A stretch of DNA of 64,000 nucleotides from Brachycybe producta (Eukaryota; Arthropoda; Diplopoda; Playtdesmida; Andrognathidae), in assembly GCA_036925085.1 (NCBI GenBank), contig JAUPFP010000085.1:177501-241500 (forward strand), given 5' to 3'. Numbering within the stretch: position 1 is the stretch's first letter; each line of letters begins with the position of its first letter. The notes beneath the pieces are model-generated. The model was given only the letters and a program-made list of their open reading frames with translations, searched no databases and was not told the DNA's origin. The position numbers and the translations under genes are program-made. Below, in pieces: positions 21,930 through 33,784 of this stretch.

Positions 21930-22001
21930 TCAAAAATATCTGCATTAAATTTAATTTTTACCCCTTGGGATAAAAATTAAATTTCTTGCAGATATTTTTG
22001 A
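21930..22001. repeat. Inverted repeat hairpin
   Basis: TCAAAAATATCTGCATTAAA at the left pairs with the right arm ending TTGCAGATATTTTTGA. Arms are about 33 bp, nearly perfect, with a tiny loop at CCCCTTGGG. Confidence 0.7.
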
Positions 22002-22115
22002 AAATAAACTTTTTAATCGAAGGTCGATAAACAACTTAAAAGGCTTTTTAACCAATTTCAAGTGAAAAGTCAACACTGACGCAGACATTTTACTGTACAT
22101 TATATCTGTCTCAAT

Positions 22116-22278
22116 CATTTGGTGTAATTGTCCATTACACGAAATGTACGTCCATTTCGTGTAATTGTCCATTACACGAAATGTACATCCATTTCGCGTT
22201 TTGTATCTCGGGGCCAATTTATGTTCCTTTCGCAAAAATGGACATACATTTCGTGTAATGGACAATTACACCAAATGG
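22116..22278. repeat. MITE-like inverted repeat with internally duplicated arm
   Basis: GGTGTAATTGTCCATTACAC followed by GAAATGTACGTCCATTT occurs twice in tandem at the left, with its complement once at the right (TTTCGTGTAATGGACAATTA). The loop is about 30 bp. No coding. Confidence 0.7.
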
Positions 22279-23450
22279 ATACGACATACATGTAGATAAA
22301 GCATTCAGCTCATTAATTAGTAATTTCGAACTGAACCCAAAACCGACTCCCCGATTTCAATTGTACAAAATGCATTTATTCATAATTGCTATTGATATAA
22401 ATTGGTGAGTTCATTTTACACAACACAACAAACTTTTGAAAAAACATGACGGGAGCTAACCTTCATGATTGGCCTAATAAGACAACCAATCAAAACCGCA
22501 CAAAAATCAAATAACAAAACTTTTAATTATGTGGTTAATGAGCTACTCATTTTAACTCACTTGCTCACTCTGAACTTAAGAAAGTTCAGTTTTAAAAAAA
22601 TGTGTTTTGGAACAAAGAAGGCGTAGGAGTGAAATCTAAAATTGAATTTACAGTTAATGCGATTGTTAAAAATAAGAAGAAGAAGAAAAACAAAACAAAA
22701 CAAAAGAAAGTCAGAACAATGGGGAAAAAGAAACCCTTAAAAAAAGTTACAATTACTTCAACGATAAAGAGGAAAAAAATATATAACTGAGTAAAAAAAA
22801 ATTGAGAAAGAAAATGAAGAAAATACGATTTAAAAGAAACCTCATCTCCAACAGCCAAAAATAAAAAAATGAGAAAGAAACCATAGAAAACACAAAAAAA
22901 CGGGACAAAAAGACATTGAAATCTAACGGAAAAAAAAATACTTAATTTAAATCTTACGAACAAAATGACGAGAAAAAAAAAAGAGTTGTGCTGAAAAATA
23001 TCCTTCATTACTACCAACTAACGAAAAAAATATCATATGTTCAAAACAATGTTCCTCAAATTGAAATGTTAGGTAGTCATCAAAAGACAACTGTAGAAAA
23101 TATTGTTTTCTGAATCGGACCCACTCACCCCCCATTCACTCTCACAGAATGTAGTGGGATTCAGTTACAAATTAAAAACCCATAAATTGAAAAAAGGAAA
23201 AATTTTCAAAAAAATGGCAAAAAAGGAAAGTCTTCTAGATCACTGAAATGAACTGAAATGAACTCAGGAGGACCCAACAGTCTTCCGAGGACCATAAAAA
23301 CCCATCAATTCAAAAAAGTAAAAATTGTCAAAAAATGAAATTCTTCCAAGAGGTCCAAACCCGTCCAGGATCTGCCATTTCAGGAGGAGGGTGCCTTAAA
23401 TAACGTACTTATCAACAAAATAAACAACAAATTCCACTCCTGTAGTCTTA
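22279..23450. other. A-rich non-coding stretch
   Basis: Long A-rich tracts give Lys-rich or Phe-rich frames, the longest at 22592-23017 on the minus strand, with no recognisable motif. ACCCATMAATTSAAAAAAG appears twice (about 23178 and 23297), a local 120-bp duplication. Confidence 0.4.
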
Positions 23451-24005
23451 GTAGAAATCAGTGCAGTGTATGGAATCCTCACTCTGTAACACACATTCAT
23501 TCAGTTGAAATGGTTCAGCATAAGGCAGCTAGGTTTGTTTGTGGCAGATACAGGTTTGTTACAGATATTGTCACTGAGATGCTGTCAGTGCTACAATGGC
23601 ATAGTTTGGCACATCGCAGGGCTGAGTTAAAAGTTTGAAATTGTTTGGAAAACTTACACGTGGTGATTGTCCTAAACCACAGTCCAGTGATATTCATAAA
23701 GCACTATACATAGGCAGGGCTGACCACTCTAAGAAAATTAGGGAGATTTTTGCTAGGACACATTCATATTATTGGTCGTTTTTTTTTCCTAGAGTTATAA
23801 GACAATGGAACTCTCTTTCTGAGGAAGAAGTGGTGAATGGGGATAATTTTGTTTTGTGGGATTGACATTTGTATATTCATTTTGTTTTTTATATATGTGC
23901 ATGTATATGTGCTTGACAATGCTTAATGCTGCATGTGGACTTTCATGTCCCTCTGCCATAGGCCTATTTGGCAACTAGCAGAGTACTAATTGTAATTGTA
24001 AGAAA
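23365..24005 (+). mobile_element. LINE 3' end, plus orientation
   Basis: From about 23455 frames read CSVWNPHSVTHIHSVEMVQH, KAARFVCGRYRF and DIVTEMLSVLQWHSLAHRRA, then LFGKLTRGDCPKPQSSDI, RADHSKKIREIFARTHSYYW and FPRVIRQWNSLSEEE. This is the same C-terminal domain as at 18716-19187 in the opposite direction, including a VQ(R/H)KAARFV motif typical of CR1/L2-like proteins. It ends GTACTAATTGTAATTGTAAG, the same 3' tandem repeat. The stretch 23365-23455 (TGCCTTAAATAACGT) is also found at 38580-38665 and may belong to the same element. Frameshifts break the coding. Confidence 0.75.
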
Positions 24006-24176
24006 AAAACTTGGACTGAAAAACATAGTTCTTTATATTTACTTGTTAAGCTAATTATGTTTGATGTTTTTATTGTTTATTATTTGGATGCATACTATAA
24101 GTTGTTCTAACTTGTTTGTTATACCATTTCATCTTTTGAATAAAGTATTATCATAAAAATATAAACTATATAAATA

Positions 24177-24420
24177 CTAGTGGAGTAACCCGTCATAAAT
24201 GCCGGTAACAAAATTCTAGTTTAATTTTCCAACTAAAATTATTTAACTATAAACACCTTAATATTATTTGGGTTCTTGGATCGGGAGAGTGCAACATAAA
24301 GTTGACCATGAGAAAAAACCGGTTCATTTAAATTGAAATAAGTTCCGACGTGCTTAAATGTTTTTGTTCTTGTTTGTACAGCGTTATACACAGACAGACA
24401 AAGCTTAACATATATATATA
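24177..24420 (-). mobile_element. Helitron 3'-terminal element, minus orientation
   Basis: Read on the minus strand: AGCTTTGTCTGTCTGTGTAT, a frame at 24239-24481 with FKHVGTYFNLNEPVFSHGQL then YVALSRSKNPNNIKV (helicase C-terminus, its best-preserved copy here), GGCATTTATGACGGG hairpin, then TTACTCCACTAG followed by T. The 5' side is again a TATA tract. Confidence 0.8.
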
Positions 24421-26150
24421 AAATAACAGCTACAACTGTAAAATGAAGCAAGCATATGACATCAGAGGGATTGGCAGACAATTTAGGCTTGTGTCCATTT
24501 GCCTGATAAAAAGGGTTACAGACCGATTCAAATTATACGGATCGATCGTAACTGTCACGGAACATACCGTCACGCATTATCACGAGCAACCACAGAAACA
24601 ATTCAATGACGTCCACTCTTGAATTGGCGTAACTTGTTCTGCAGCGCGACGCACTGTCGCGCTCAGCTCTCATCAGTTCTCTCCATTGTAATGGGGAGAA
24701 AAAAGCATTTTCACCCACCAGTGGCCATTTGCGCGCTCCTATTACAACTAGTGATGCCGAAATGAACATGAATGAATAAATTTATCTATCCCCACAGTGA
24801 ACCTCCTCCCATGCCAATAATCAGTAGTAGCCACAAAGAGATCTGCAACAACGGCGACTTTGGGCGGAACCGCGCGTCCAAGATCCTTCAAATGCACACC
24901 TTCGCTATACCTCCTACAAGTCGTAGCATATGACTCGCTTGCCGGCCCTCTTATACCGCCCTAAGCGTTACATAAAAGGCTGGAAAAAAAAAGAAGAATT
25001 GACTAGTTGATGCTGACATTGCATGGTAAATGAATAACAAGGTGAATCAATATCTTTTCAGCAAATTGTTACACTACACCGTCATCCACATCATCAACAA
25101 ATAATGTATCTTATTTGTTTAATTACTAGAAAACAGAAAATAATAATGAAAATGAAAATAAACAGTGTGTGCAAAATTGTAACACTCCCTATCCGATTTC
25201 GTTACAAAATTGTCTTAAGCACTTTTTTGTGCTGGGTAACCACATTTCAGTAATTTTTTTTTTTGGTATGCCACGCTTAATTGCACTGAGTAATTTGTTT
25301 TCCTCAGACTAAAAAAAAAAAACTTAATCTTTATTTCAGAATGTGTACATTTGTTGCAGAGGTGGGAGCATTTTACGATGGTATCACGCAGCCATTTATC
25401 AGTCAATTACGATACTCTTACCCATGATCCATCCTAACATAAGCGCTACCATACCAATCATTCATTGCCAATTGTCTTTTTGCACCTAAACACAATCTTA
25501 GCAGTTTTAGTCATTTTTACTGTAGAAGTTAACTGCAGTCATTTTTCAAGCAAACTTGCTTGAAGTTTTCAAACGCAAAATTTCGTAGCGCGGTTGTATG
25601 CACTAATTTAGAACATTCTTGAATGAAGCAGTAGACACAAAATAATAAAATACTGTAAACCTAAGACTATAGGTAAAAGGTCCAATTAATTAGTAAAAAA
25701 AAAATAAACTGCACCAAGTTATTTCAGTAGAAAGAATTTCTTAATTGTTAAGAGTTGTTTGCGCTTTGGAATCCCAATTACAAATAAATCAAGTAAAAGT
25801 ATCAGTAAAACACTAGTAAAAGTAAAGAGCCTGTTGCTCGCTCTTTCTCTCATGAGGTATAATATGCAAATTAAAATCTATTATTTACATTTGCATAGAC
25901 TACATTTCTTTGTAATGTGTCTCTTTTTTCTCTAGTTATACACTAACATTTGAAAAAGAATATCTTGGGTTGCATTCTTTAAGATAAGTTTAGTGACTGC
26001 TAGCTTCTAACAAACAGCACTTAATGTAAAACACACACGCAACCCAGTCATGAGTCAATTAGGGTGCATTTTACCCTTGAATGCAGTGGTAAGTGGCTAT
26101 AGTGTTCTATAAAATTGTGCATAATTCCATATAAGTTTGTTCGGCGAGCG
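24421..26150. other. Intergenic DNA with a GC-richer island
   Basis: Positions about 24480-24970 are richer in CpG (GCGCGACGCACTGTCGCGC near 24643, itself palindromic) than their surroundings. No coding frame, promoter or terminal repeat is recognised. The rest is AT-rich and featureless. Confidence 0.35.
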
Positions 26151-26160
26151 TATTAATGTA

Positions 26161-26475
26161 ATGCGTTCTCAAATGCACCCTCCGTGTTTGTGTCTTGTCT
26201 GTTTGCAGTTGAAAATTCCCAGGTTTGTTGCGTTGTAATTGTTGCCAGCTTCTTACCAATGGCAGCACAATTGATTAGAATGAATGCATGCAACTTTTCC
26301 AAGTGTGCAACTCCTATAACTCTCAATAGCTTCTCAAATAGTAGGAGTGATTCCAGTTGTTTTCAAACAATCTGACCAACGAATTACTATAACGTCTCGC
26401 CTCCTGAATAGTCTTCTTGAGACAAACATATAGACTGCAGTGCGTTCTCAAATGCACCCCTTGTGTGTTTCTTAA
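26161..26475. repeat. Direct repeat pair GCGTTCTCAAATGCACCC
   Basis: The 18-mer occurs at 26162 and again near 26442, each followed by YGTGT and T-rich sequence. A related GGGTGCATTTTACCC lies at about 26060. This suggests a decayed tandem duplication of about 280 bp or two ends of an unidentified element. Confidence 0.45.
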
Positions 26476-26749
26476 TTATTTCCTGTTTAATGTTTGTCTT
26501 TCTCACTCCTCTACGTATGCAAATTAATGCGTGCATTTTCAGCCATATTGTAAATGGATAAAAAGATTTATATTTATGTTCTTTAAGCACAGGAAGAATT
26601 AGAAATGTGTTTTGTGTGTGTGTTTGTGGGTTAGATGTTAAACTGGTGCCTAAATGTGTGTCATCCAGGACACCATGACTAATGGGATAAAGTAGCAAAC
26701 ACTGTTATAGAGTGGCCACCACCAACACCAGTTGTTTTCATGTCATTTC

Positions 26750-27400
26750 TATTTAACAAGGGGCCACATACTGTATGTCTGGAACCATTGCGTATAAAGT
26801 GCAGGTGGCATGCAGAAAGCCATCCTGTGGCGCCCAGATAGACTTTATTTTGCTAAAATAGAGAATTCTCATTTCTCTTGACAGTTTGTGTCCTTTTGAA
26901 TTCTCTGAAATTACTTTCCAAAAAAAAAATAAGTGTTTTGGAACCAGGGTCAATCATAGGTCAGTTTAACCTGTGATTGAGTAATATGGGTGACAGTGGC
27001 CCCTCCCAAGGGCCAAAAGAATAAAACCAAATGCACAGGGTAGACTCGTGGCACTTTTACATTTGTGGCGTTTCGAAGCACTTTGTGAGTCGCGTGCTAA
27101 TTTGTACTTGTAATAATAATGCATCGAACATCTAAGTTCTACAATCTAAGAGTTTGATATGCAAAAGAATGTCGAGTGAGTTATTTTGGAGTTCAATTAT
27201 GAAGAACACTGACTTAGTGTTTCTTTAAATCGGAATTACAATCCCCTAGCCTGACCCTCTATGGTGGCCAACTGAAGCCAAGAGTCGAACTGTAGTTGTT
27301 CCGGCTAAACAGAACAAAGGCCACCCTTGGATTATCAACGTCCAGATGTCCAGAGATGCCACACAGTGCACACATTCAGTGAATAAACCTGCCATTTACA
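26750..27400. mobile_element. Possible decayed LTR related to LTR type 1
   Basis: GGGTGACAGTGGCCCCTCCC followed by AAGGGCCAAAAGAA aligns with 9590-9625, and CAATCAT words precede it in both. The outer ends were not found, so the boundaries are approximate. Confidence 0.35.
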
Positions 27401-27488
27401 TTATTTTGCACCTTGTATGAGAGAGCTCTCTAGGCCCTTTGGATTGTATTCACTGAATGTGTGTTCTATTTGTTCACCTTTTGTACAT

Positions 27489-27832
27489 CAAGCATGTCAA
27501 ACTCGCGGCCCACAACGAATACCTTTGCGGCACAGCCCCTGTCAGATCCAGGATTACTGACATTCAACTTGGGTCAGTTTTGAAAGTAATCACTGCAAAC
27601 AAGATTTCCCCCCGAAGTAAGAAAGATTGTTGCAGAGAAGAGATATGCCAAGTGTCAGGAAAAGAAAACATTATTTTACCGTTGTCCCTTGTTCTTTTTT
27701 TATGCGGTACTTTTCGAAATAAACCTACGTTTCTATAAAAATTGAAGTTTTTTTTTTTTTGCGGCCCACCTAAACTTCGACCTTGTTTATTTGGCCCGTG
27801 TTTATTTGGCCCTTTTGAGTTTGACATGCTTG
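27489..27832 (+). mobile_element. Short hAT element with transposase C-terminal remnant, copy 1
   Basis: Terminal inverted repeats CAAGCATGTCAAACTC/GAGTTTGACATGCTTG. Flanking 8-mers TTGTACAT and CTGTATAT match at 6 of 8 positions, consistent with an old 8-bp duplication. Plus-strand frames read LGSVLKVITANKISP and, after a frame change, EVRKIVAEKRYAKCQ. This is the end of a ZBED/GTF2IRD2-type hAT transposase, after its dimerisation domain. Only that tail and the 3' UTR remain. An internal GTTTATTTGGCCC duplication lies near the right end. Confidence 0.75.
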
Positions 27833-28420
27833 CTGTATATACTTGTTTACACACAGTTACGAACATGATATTTAAAGACACAGATGATGATGATGATGAT
27901 GATGTGGGCAATGGTAAAAGATCTGCAATTCTTTGAATATCTTTTTTTTTTTAAAAAAAAGAGACAAATTGGTGTTAAGAAGTCAACAATCAAAATAAAA
28001 ATACATGAGCACAGCAGTTATTCATTCATCATTCATAATTCATAAAGAAAAGAAAAGAAAAGAAAACTGACTATATTAATAAAACATTTTGGTGCTTTAG
28101 AAATGTCCTAAAAAAAAAGAGCTCAAAATAGTAAACATTTAAAACCATATTTCATATAAGAAACTCGTAGCAAACTTAGCTAAAAAGTTCTGCAGCAAAG
28201 TATTTTTTTTTTTGCTTGAATACAGAGTTTCTATTCATTTGCTAAAATTTATGTTCAATAAAATATTACTTTTTTGAAATTCACTGACTTCTTTTTTTTA
28301 TATTATATACTTTCACAATGGAGGGAAAAAGGGTTATATATAATGTACAAGCAAAATAAATAAGAAAGAAAGAAAAACTTTTTTTCTTGAAACGGATTCG
28401 CATATATTTTTATTTATTCA
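27833..28420. other. AT-rich spacer
   Basis: Contains a short (GAT)n run at about 27884-27903 and A/T tracts. No gene. Confidence 0.35.
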
Positions 28421-28424
28421 TTTC

Positions 28425-29330
28425 GGACTTCTGGAGCCAGTCGAGCTCTCTCCTTTGGGTCTTTTTAGATCACTCAAATATTTTCCCATTTTGGTCTTTT
28501 TTTGCGAAAATTAATTAAACATAAAACTACATTTCTTAAATTTTCCCATTGACTTTCTTCGAATTTTAAATTTTTTTGGATCTATGTAAGGTCCTACGTT
28601 TTTAAGATTTTTGGGTCAGTTTAGGACTTCTTTGAAAGCATTTAAATATTTTTCAATTTTTCACTCACATTTTTACATTTTTTGAATCAGTACTAAATAT
28701 TTATTAAATTTTCGGGGGCTTCTTCTGGACCCAATTGAGTGATCTTCAGCATTTAATTTTTCGCTTTTAGTTAAAAGTTCTTCATAATTTGTTTGTTTGT
28801 TTGTCCACTATCTTCTGAAATATTTGAAAATAACTCATACTGCAAAAGATTGAACCCATGACCAACATTACCCCTGGGCTCAGACACTAACCACTACACA
28901 CCAACAAGATAAGACCCGATTACAACTTGTTTTACTTTTTAGACCCTTTTTTTTATAAAAGCGTCTATCACAAAAAAACATTATTTTTTGTTTCATTTTC
29001 TTGTTTGAAAATTAATTACTTAATATTAAACAATTTGAATTAATTTTCCCAGTTTTTCAATTTTTATTTTAACTTCTGGAACTATCTGCGGCCAACTGAG
29101 TCATCTTCATTTAAAGCATTTAAATATTTTTCAATTTTGGCCGTTTTTTTCAAAGAAAAAAAGCTTCATTTACAATTTTATTTTTCATTATTTCTTTTTT
29201 TAAAAAGAAGCTTTTTGAAAATTCTGCGGGTAGTAAGCGAGTCCTACAATGTCATTTTTAGATTTAAAATTAAAAGAATTGATTGATTATTTTAAATAAT
29301 TTCTGACTTCTTGAATTTCTGTTCTTAAAA
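28425..29330. repeat. Degenerate dispersed repeat (CTTCTGGAGCCAATTGAG family) around a SINE
   Basis: Units containing CTTCTGGAGCCAGTCGAG, CATTTAAATATTTTTCAATT and TTGGCC+TTTTTT recur near 28428, 28620, 28725, 29087 and again at 31680. They look like decayed copies of one AT-rich element. The SINE at 28790-28977 splits the group. Confidence 0.5.
28790..28977 (-). mobile_element. tRNA-derived SINE-like element, copy 2
   Basis: On the minus strand: GATAGACGCTTTTATAAAA, TCTAAAAAGTAAAACAAGTT, GTGTGTAGTGGTTAGTGTCT (A box region), GGTCATGGGTTCAATC (B box region), then CAAATATTTCAGAAGATAGT. The order matches copy 1 over about 190 bp. Confidence 0.65.
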
Positions 29331-30415
29331 GCTTTTTCACGACTTCAGTTATCAATGAAGCCGTCCGTCCCCACAGGTACATTTTAAAACAAATTTACAG
29401 TGGGCCTGTTAAATTCTCAAGAATTTAACTAAAGAAAAAAAAACCTTGTAATTTGCTAGAAATAGAAATTCTGCACATTGATTAAAATACTATTTGTTTC
29501 TAAGATTTATTAGAATTTTTTCTTTCTTTGTCTTCTTGTAACTGTGGAAAATAAATGACTGATGTTTCCATTGAATTTATGATGAATGATAGTTTCTCGC
29601 CACCAAACCACCACCAAATGCAATAAAGTTGATTTATTTTGTTTGCTTTTTTTGTTTAACAGAAAAATTTGTAATTCCAATTTTATGTTTGATTTGTAGG
29701 AAAATATGAAAAAAATATTTTGAGTTTATATATATAACTCTTCTCAAAGGAATATATACGATATGGCCCCTCAAATATTTGGCTACAGCTTTTTCTTTAT
29801 AAGGCCCCTGTGTTCTAAAAATTCAGTTTTTTTTTAAAATAAAAATTGAATTTATAAAAGTTTTTTTTAATCAAAAATTGAAAACAATAAATTCAATCAA
29901 TTATTATTTTTTAAAAGAATATTTAAAAAAAACTCAAATTGTTTTAGAAATTAGAATAATAATTAATAGCTGCTGATTATTTTTTTAAATGACGACACAT
30001 TCAAGTGTTACCAAGCAGAAAACGACGACTCGACTAAAAACAAGACTAAAAATAGAATTTATATTATTTTTTTTAAAAAATGCAACAGATTCAGCTTTTT
30101 TTTTCTTTCTCCCTCTGTGTATATTTTCTGCAAAATAAATGGAATAAAATTATTTAAAAATGGAAAATTCTATTTTCAGTAGCATTTTCTGCCTGTGGGA
30201 CTAACTTAGGCAAATGTACAAACTGGCAAATAATTTTGCAGAATGAAATTATTAGAGGTCAAATTTTTATGCAATATCAATCAAGCAAGTGTTTCTAAAT
30301 TTTTTTAAATTATGAAGAAACCCTCCTGGAAAAATCATGCAGAAGAATTCTGTAAGGTTTTATTCCTCTTCTTACTGTGCATTGACTTTCTGCAGAACTT
30401 TTGAAATTCTTCATA
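29331..30415. other. AT-rich non-coding stretch
   Basis: CAGCTTTTTT and TAAAATTATTTAAA blocks at 30090-30160 are shared with 4.75 and 34.75 kb. ATGCAATATCAATCAAGCAA at 30270 resembles the 62.5-kb element end. No gene. Confidence 0.35.
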
Positions 30416-30417
30416 TT

Positions 30418-30850
30418 TTTATTCTGTAGAATTTATCTGCACACTGTGTATAACATTTCACTTGGAAATTGTAATGCTATTACAATAGTTAAATCTGCAG
30501 AACAATTCTACAGGAAATATTGCACAGCATTAGCTATGTACTCAAAACCCAACAGAGAAAAGCTGCAGAAACAATTGCCATTTTAATATGTTTATTCTGC
30601 AGAATTTATCTGCACACAGTGCATAACATGTCATTTGGAAATTGTAATGTTGTTACATAGTTAAATTTTGCAGAACTATTCTGCAGAAAACATTGCACAG
30701 CATTAGCTGTGTACTCAAACCCCAACAGAGAAAACCTGCAGAAATATTTGTGATTTTAATATTTTTATTCTGCAGAATATCTCTGCTTACTGTGCATAAA
30801 ATCTCATTTGAAAATCTTAATACATGGTTAAAAACATTTACAAATGTATT
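30418..30850. repeat. Tandem satellite, about 174 bp per unit
   Basis: TTATTCTGCAGAATTTATCT or variants start units at 30418, 30592 and 30765, giving periods of 174 and 173 bp. Shared internal landmarks include TTGCACAGCATTAGCT and CCCAACAGAGAAAA. About 2.4 units. The first unit contains a 61-codon frame caused by chance. Confidence 0.8.
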
Positions 30851-31194
30851 AGGGGATTTCCCCTTTTGAGTTCAGTTATGTTCAGTTATTTCATTTTGTT
30901 GCGTGGGTGTTTATTTTGAGTTTGTTTAGTTTTGGAAGTGTGGGTGTATGACTTCAGTTTGTACCGGTTATTTCATTACATTGTTTAGCTTATTGTCTGT
31001 CTGTCTTGCTTCAGAAAAGGTAAATATTCTTAATTTTTGAAAATGGAAATGGTTTAATCCTATTATTTCATTAAATGTTTTTTGTTATTTTATTTTTTCA
31101 TTTAAACTTTCCATTTTTAAGTGTAGGCATTGTTTTCACTGTGGCGAAATTAATTTGCAGGGTTAGAGTTTTGTGAAAAGGATGAGGGTATATA

Positions 31195-31400
31195 CAGAAC
31201 CATAGCTGCAGAAATATTCTGCAAAATTCTGCAGAGATAGTCTGCATAGCTCTGCAGAGATAGTCTGCATAACTCTGCTGAAAGATTCTGCATAATATAA
31301 TCAACATAAAAATTCCTGAAGAAACAGTGTTCCAATTTTAGTCAGAAGGCCTCTGCAGAAACATGTAGATAAAATTCTACAGAATCCTGATATAAAATTT
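31195..31400. repeat. CTGCAGA-type short tandem repeat
   Basis: CTGCAGAGATAGTCTGCATA recurs with a period of about 24 bp for three to four units, flanked by further CTGCAGAAA words. It shares its core word with the 174-bp satellite and the 47.1-47.7 kb region. Confidence 0.7.
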
Positions 31401-32500
31401 ACAGGAGGGAATGGTTGCTCGTAGATTTGTAACTTCGAAAATTCATTTCAAGTGAACCAGATGAGCGGGAATTGAAATGTTGGATGCATCACATTGCAAG
31501 AGCAGCCTGGAATTCAGGGATGTCTTCATTTCCAGTGTGCAATGTGCGTATCAAAAGTTACACCAGTTCGAAGTGGGCGTCATTGAAGTGTCAATTAATC
31601 ATAAGAGCTAGAGGCTAGCTAGATGTTCGGTTATAATCAGTTGTAAACTAGAGTTGTAGCCTCTCATCAGTGTTTTTGATCGGAGCCAGTTGAGCACTCC
31701 TGCGACCTTTTTAGAGTTTTTAAGAGTATTTAAATACTTTTCGACTTTTGGCCTTTTTTTGAAAAGAGCCAAAAACTATAAGTCTTGGCTTTTGACTTTT
31801 GAAAATTCATAAAAAAATAACCCCTGGGTAAAAGTTTCTGATTTTACGTCAGGAGCATCATATTGACCCACTGAATGAAATAAAAAATACTGCATGTCTT
31901 TATCTCATTCCGTTCGTGAGTTGTTCCACCCACAAACTCAGAGTTCCGGACATACAGACATCCTTGTTTGCCCCTTTTCTTGCATGATCCTATATACGTC
32001 GAAAAACGTCACAAGATGTTATCAAATATCACTGTGTATTCTACAATCTATGTTTTCCTTACGTTGTTCCAGGGGGGGGGGGGAAATAAACTTTTGAGTG
32101 AAAAAACGTTAAATATTGGAAAATAAATTAGGCTTACCTGTACAGGAGAATCACGTGAAGTTGCGGAAGAAGGCGGCGGAATTTCAGATTCAACAAACTG
32201 AATAAAATAACAACAAAAATAATAATGTATAATGACATAACAAAAAGAAGTCAAAAGTCCTTTTGAAATTTAATACTACCCTCCTCCTTGTTTTTTTTGC
32301 TTTCATTTACTATTATTATATCATCTTTATTAAAATGATATTCAAATGACAATTTTTATGGGTAGATTCCATTATGTCCTCTATTATAATTCATTTGCCG
32401 GTTCCCATTTCACCGCCTCACAAAAACCAACCGTTCTCAATCTAACAGTGTTAGAGGGTCACTTTTTTGCAGCTTTCGAGCTGTTTTGACGCCACCACCA
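31401..32500. other. Non-coding spacer with repeat fragments
   Basis: 31500-31670 shares words with 21.48 kb and with the TTAGAGGCTAG family (GAGCTAGAGGCTAGCTAGAT). No gene. Confidence 0.35.
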
Positions 32501-32508
32501 CATATTAG

Positions 32509-32850
32509 GCTGCCTTCACATGAACTACTCGATGGCACCACTCAGTGGCCGGTACTGAGAAGCACCACATAGTAGTTCATGTGAGGAAAACCATTTACAT
32601 TTATGTGTTGATATCAATGCTGGCCACTAATATGATCACCACCAACAAAAAAGGCAGTAAGTAGTTGCCACCTGTGGCAGGAATCAAAGCATTCTTCACC
32701 ATTGTGGCTCAGGAAAAAAAAAAAAAAAACGGTGGCGGAATCTATCGTGTGAACACTCCCTATGTAATCAATAGTATGGGGGAAAAAAACTACCACTTTT
32801 TGTGGCGCTACAAAGTATCGTGCGTTAAGCCGACCTAAAAATGGGTGGGC
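32509..32850. mobile_element. Possible MITE with internal hairpin
   Basis: CTTCACATGAACTACT (about 32515) and AGTAGTTCATGTGAGG (about 32571) form a hairpin of about 72 bp. CACC-rich and GGTGG-rich blocks on both sides, with GTGTGAACACTCCC near 32750, suggest a larger element of the 'CACATGAA' end type, but terminal repeats are unclear. Confidence 0.4.
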
Positions 32851-32901
32851 GGCAAAGTGGGAATCGCTGAATCGAGAAGGGAATGGAATGGCACACATTC
32901 C

Positions 32902-32903
<2 letters not shown>

Positions 32904-32949
<46 letters not shown>

Positions 32950-32971
32950 TTACTATTATTATTATTTTTAC

Positions 32972-33008
<37 letters not shown>

Positions 33009-33010
33009 TT
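32904..33010. repeat. (TTA)n microsatellite
   Basis: TTA/ATT triplets run for over 100 bp with brief interruptions. Confidence 0.95.
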
Positions 33011-33780
33011 CTTAACATTTTTTGAATATTAAGAAAAGAAATAAAAATGCCATCATCTCGTTTTTCATGAAATACAATTATAAGCTTTTGGCAAATAACA
33101 CATTTTATGGCTGCCACCATTTGAAAATAACAAATTCATAAACTTAAATTTATTTTTATAAAAGTGGATTTTTTTTCATTTTAATGCAGCCATATAAAAT
33201 GCTTTATTATCGACTTCCATAATTCTCGTATATAAATTTTAAATTTATTCATTTTTATAATAAAAAACACAAAATACGTAACAATTCCATTTAAGCATAA
33301 CACAAGCAACCTTTCATTATACTTTACATTCGATAAAACTTGCAATGAGACATGCAGCTCAATAGTTTGTACAGTGATTTGACACGCAACGTGAGACCCA
33401 GTCTCATCTAGTTCAACTTTTTTGAGGCAGTTTTTTTCTGAAACTCGCCATAAACAGCCGATCAGAAATGAACTAGAAATGACATTGGAAATTTGAATTT
33501 GCATGTCACTTTTTTTTAAATTCCATTTTATTTCCTTTTATCTGATTGGTTGTTTTCAGTAAGTTTATTAAAAAAAAGTTGCAGTTGCAAGTCTCATGCA
33601 AATCGAATCGCAAGATTTATTACGAGAATTGTGATAGGGGCTTAAGAGGATGAGCTAATTTTAAATATATAACTTTTGATACTGTTAGAAACTTGAAGAG
33701 TAAAAAAAGCATTTTAATAGATTCTTAGCATTTTTATTTATATCCTCGTATAAAAAGTTTGCTTTTTAAATATAATAAGC
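33011..33780. other. AT-rich non-coding stretch
   Basis: A 107-codon minus-strand frame at 33181-33504 shows no recognisable domain. Confidence 0.35.
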
Positions 33781-33784
33781 CTTC

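Noticed and set aside
22592..23017. 141-codon minus-strand frame rich in Phe
   Set aside because: Produced by A-rich plus-strand tracts; no motif, and hydrophobicity alone is not evidence of a membrane protein.
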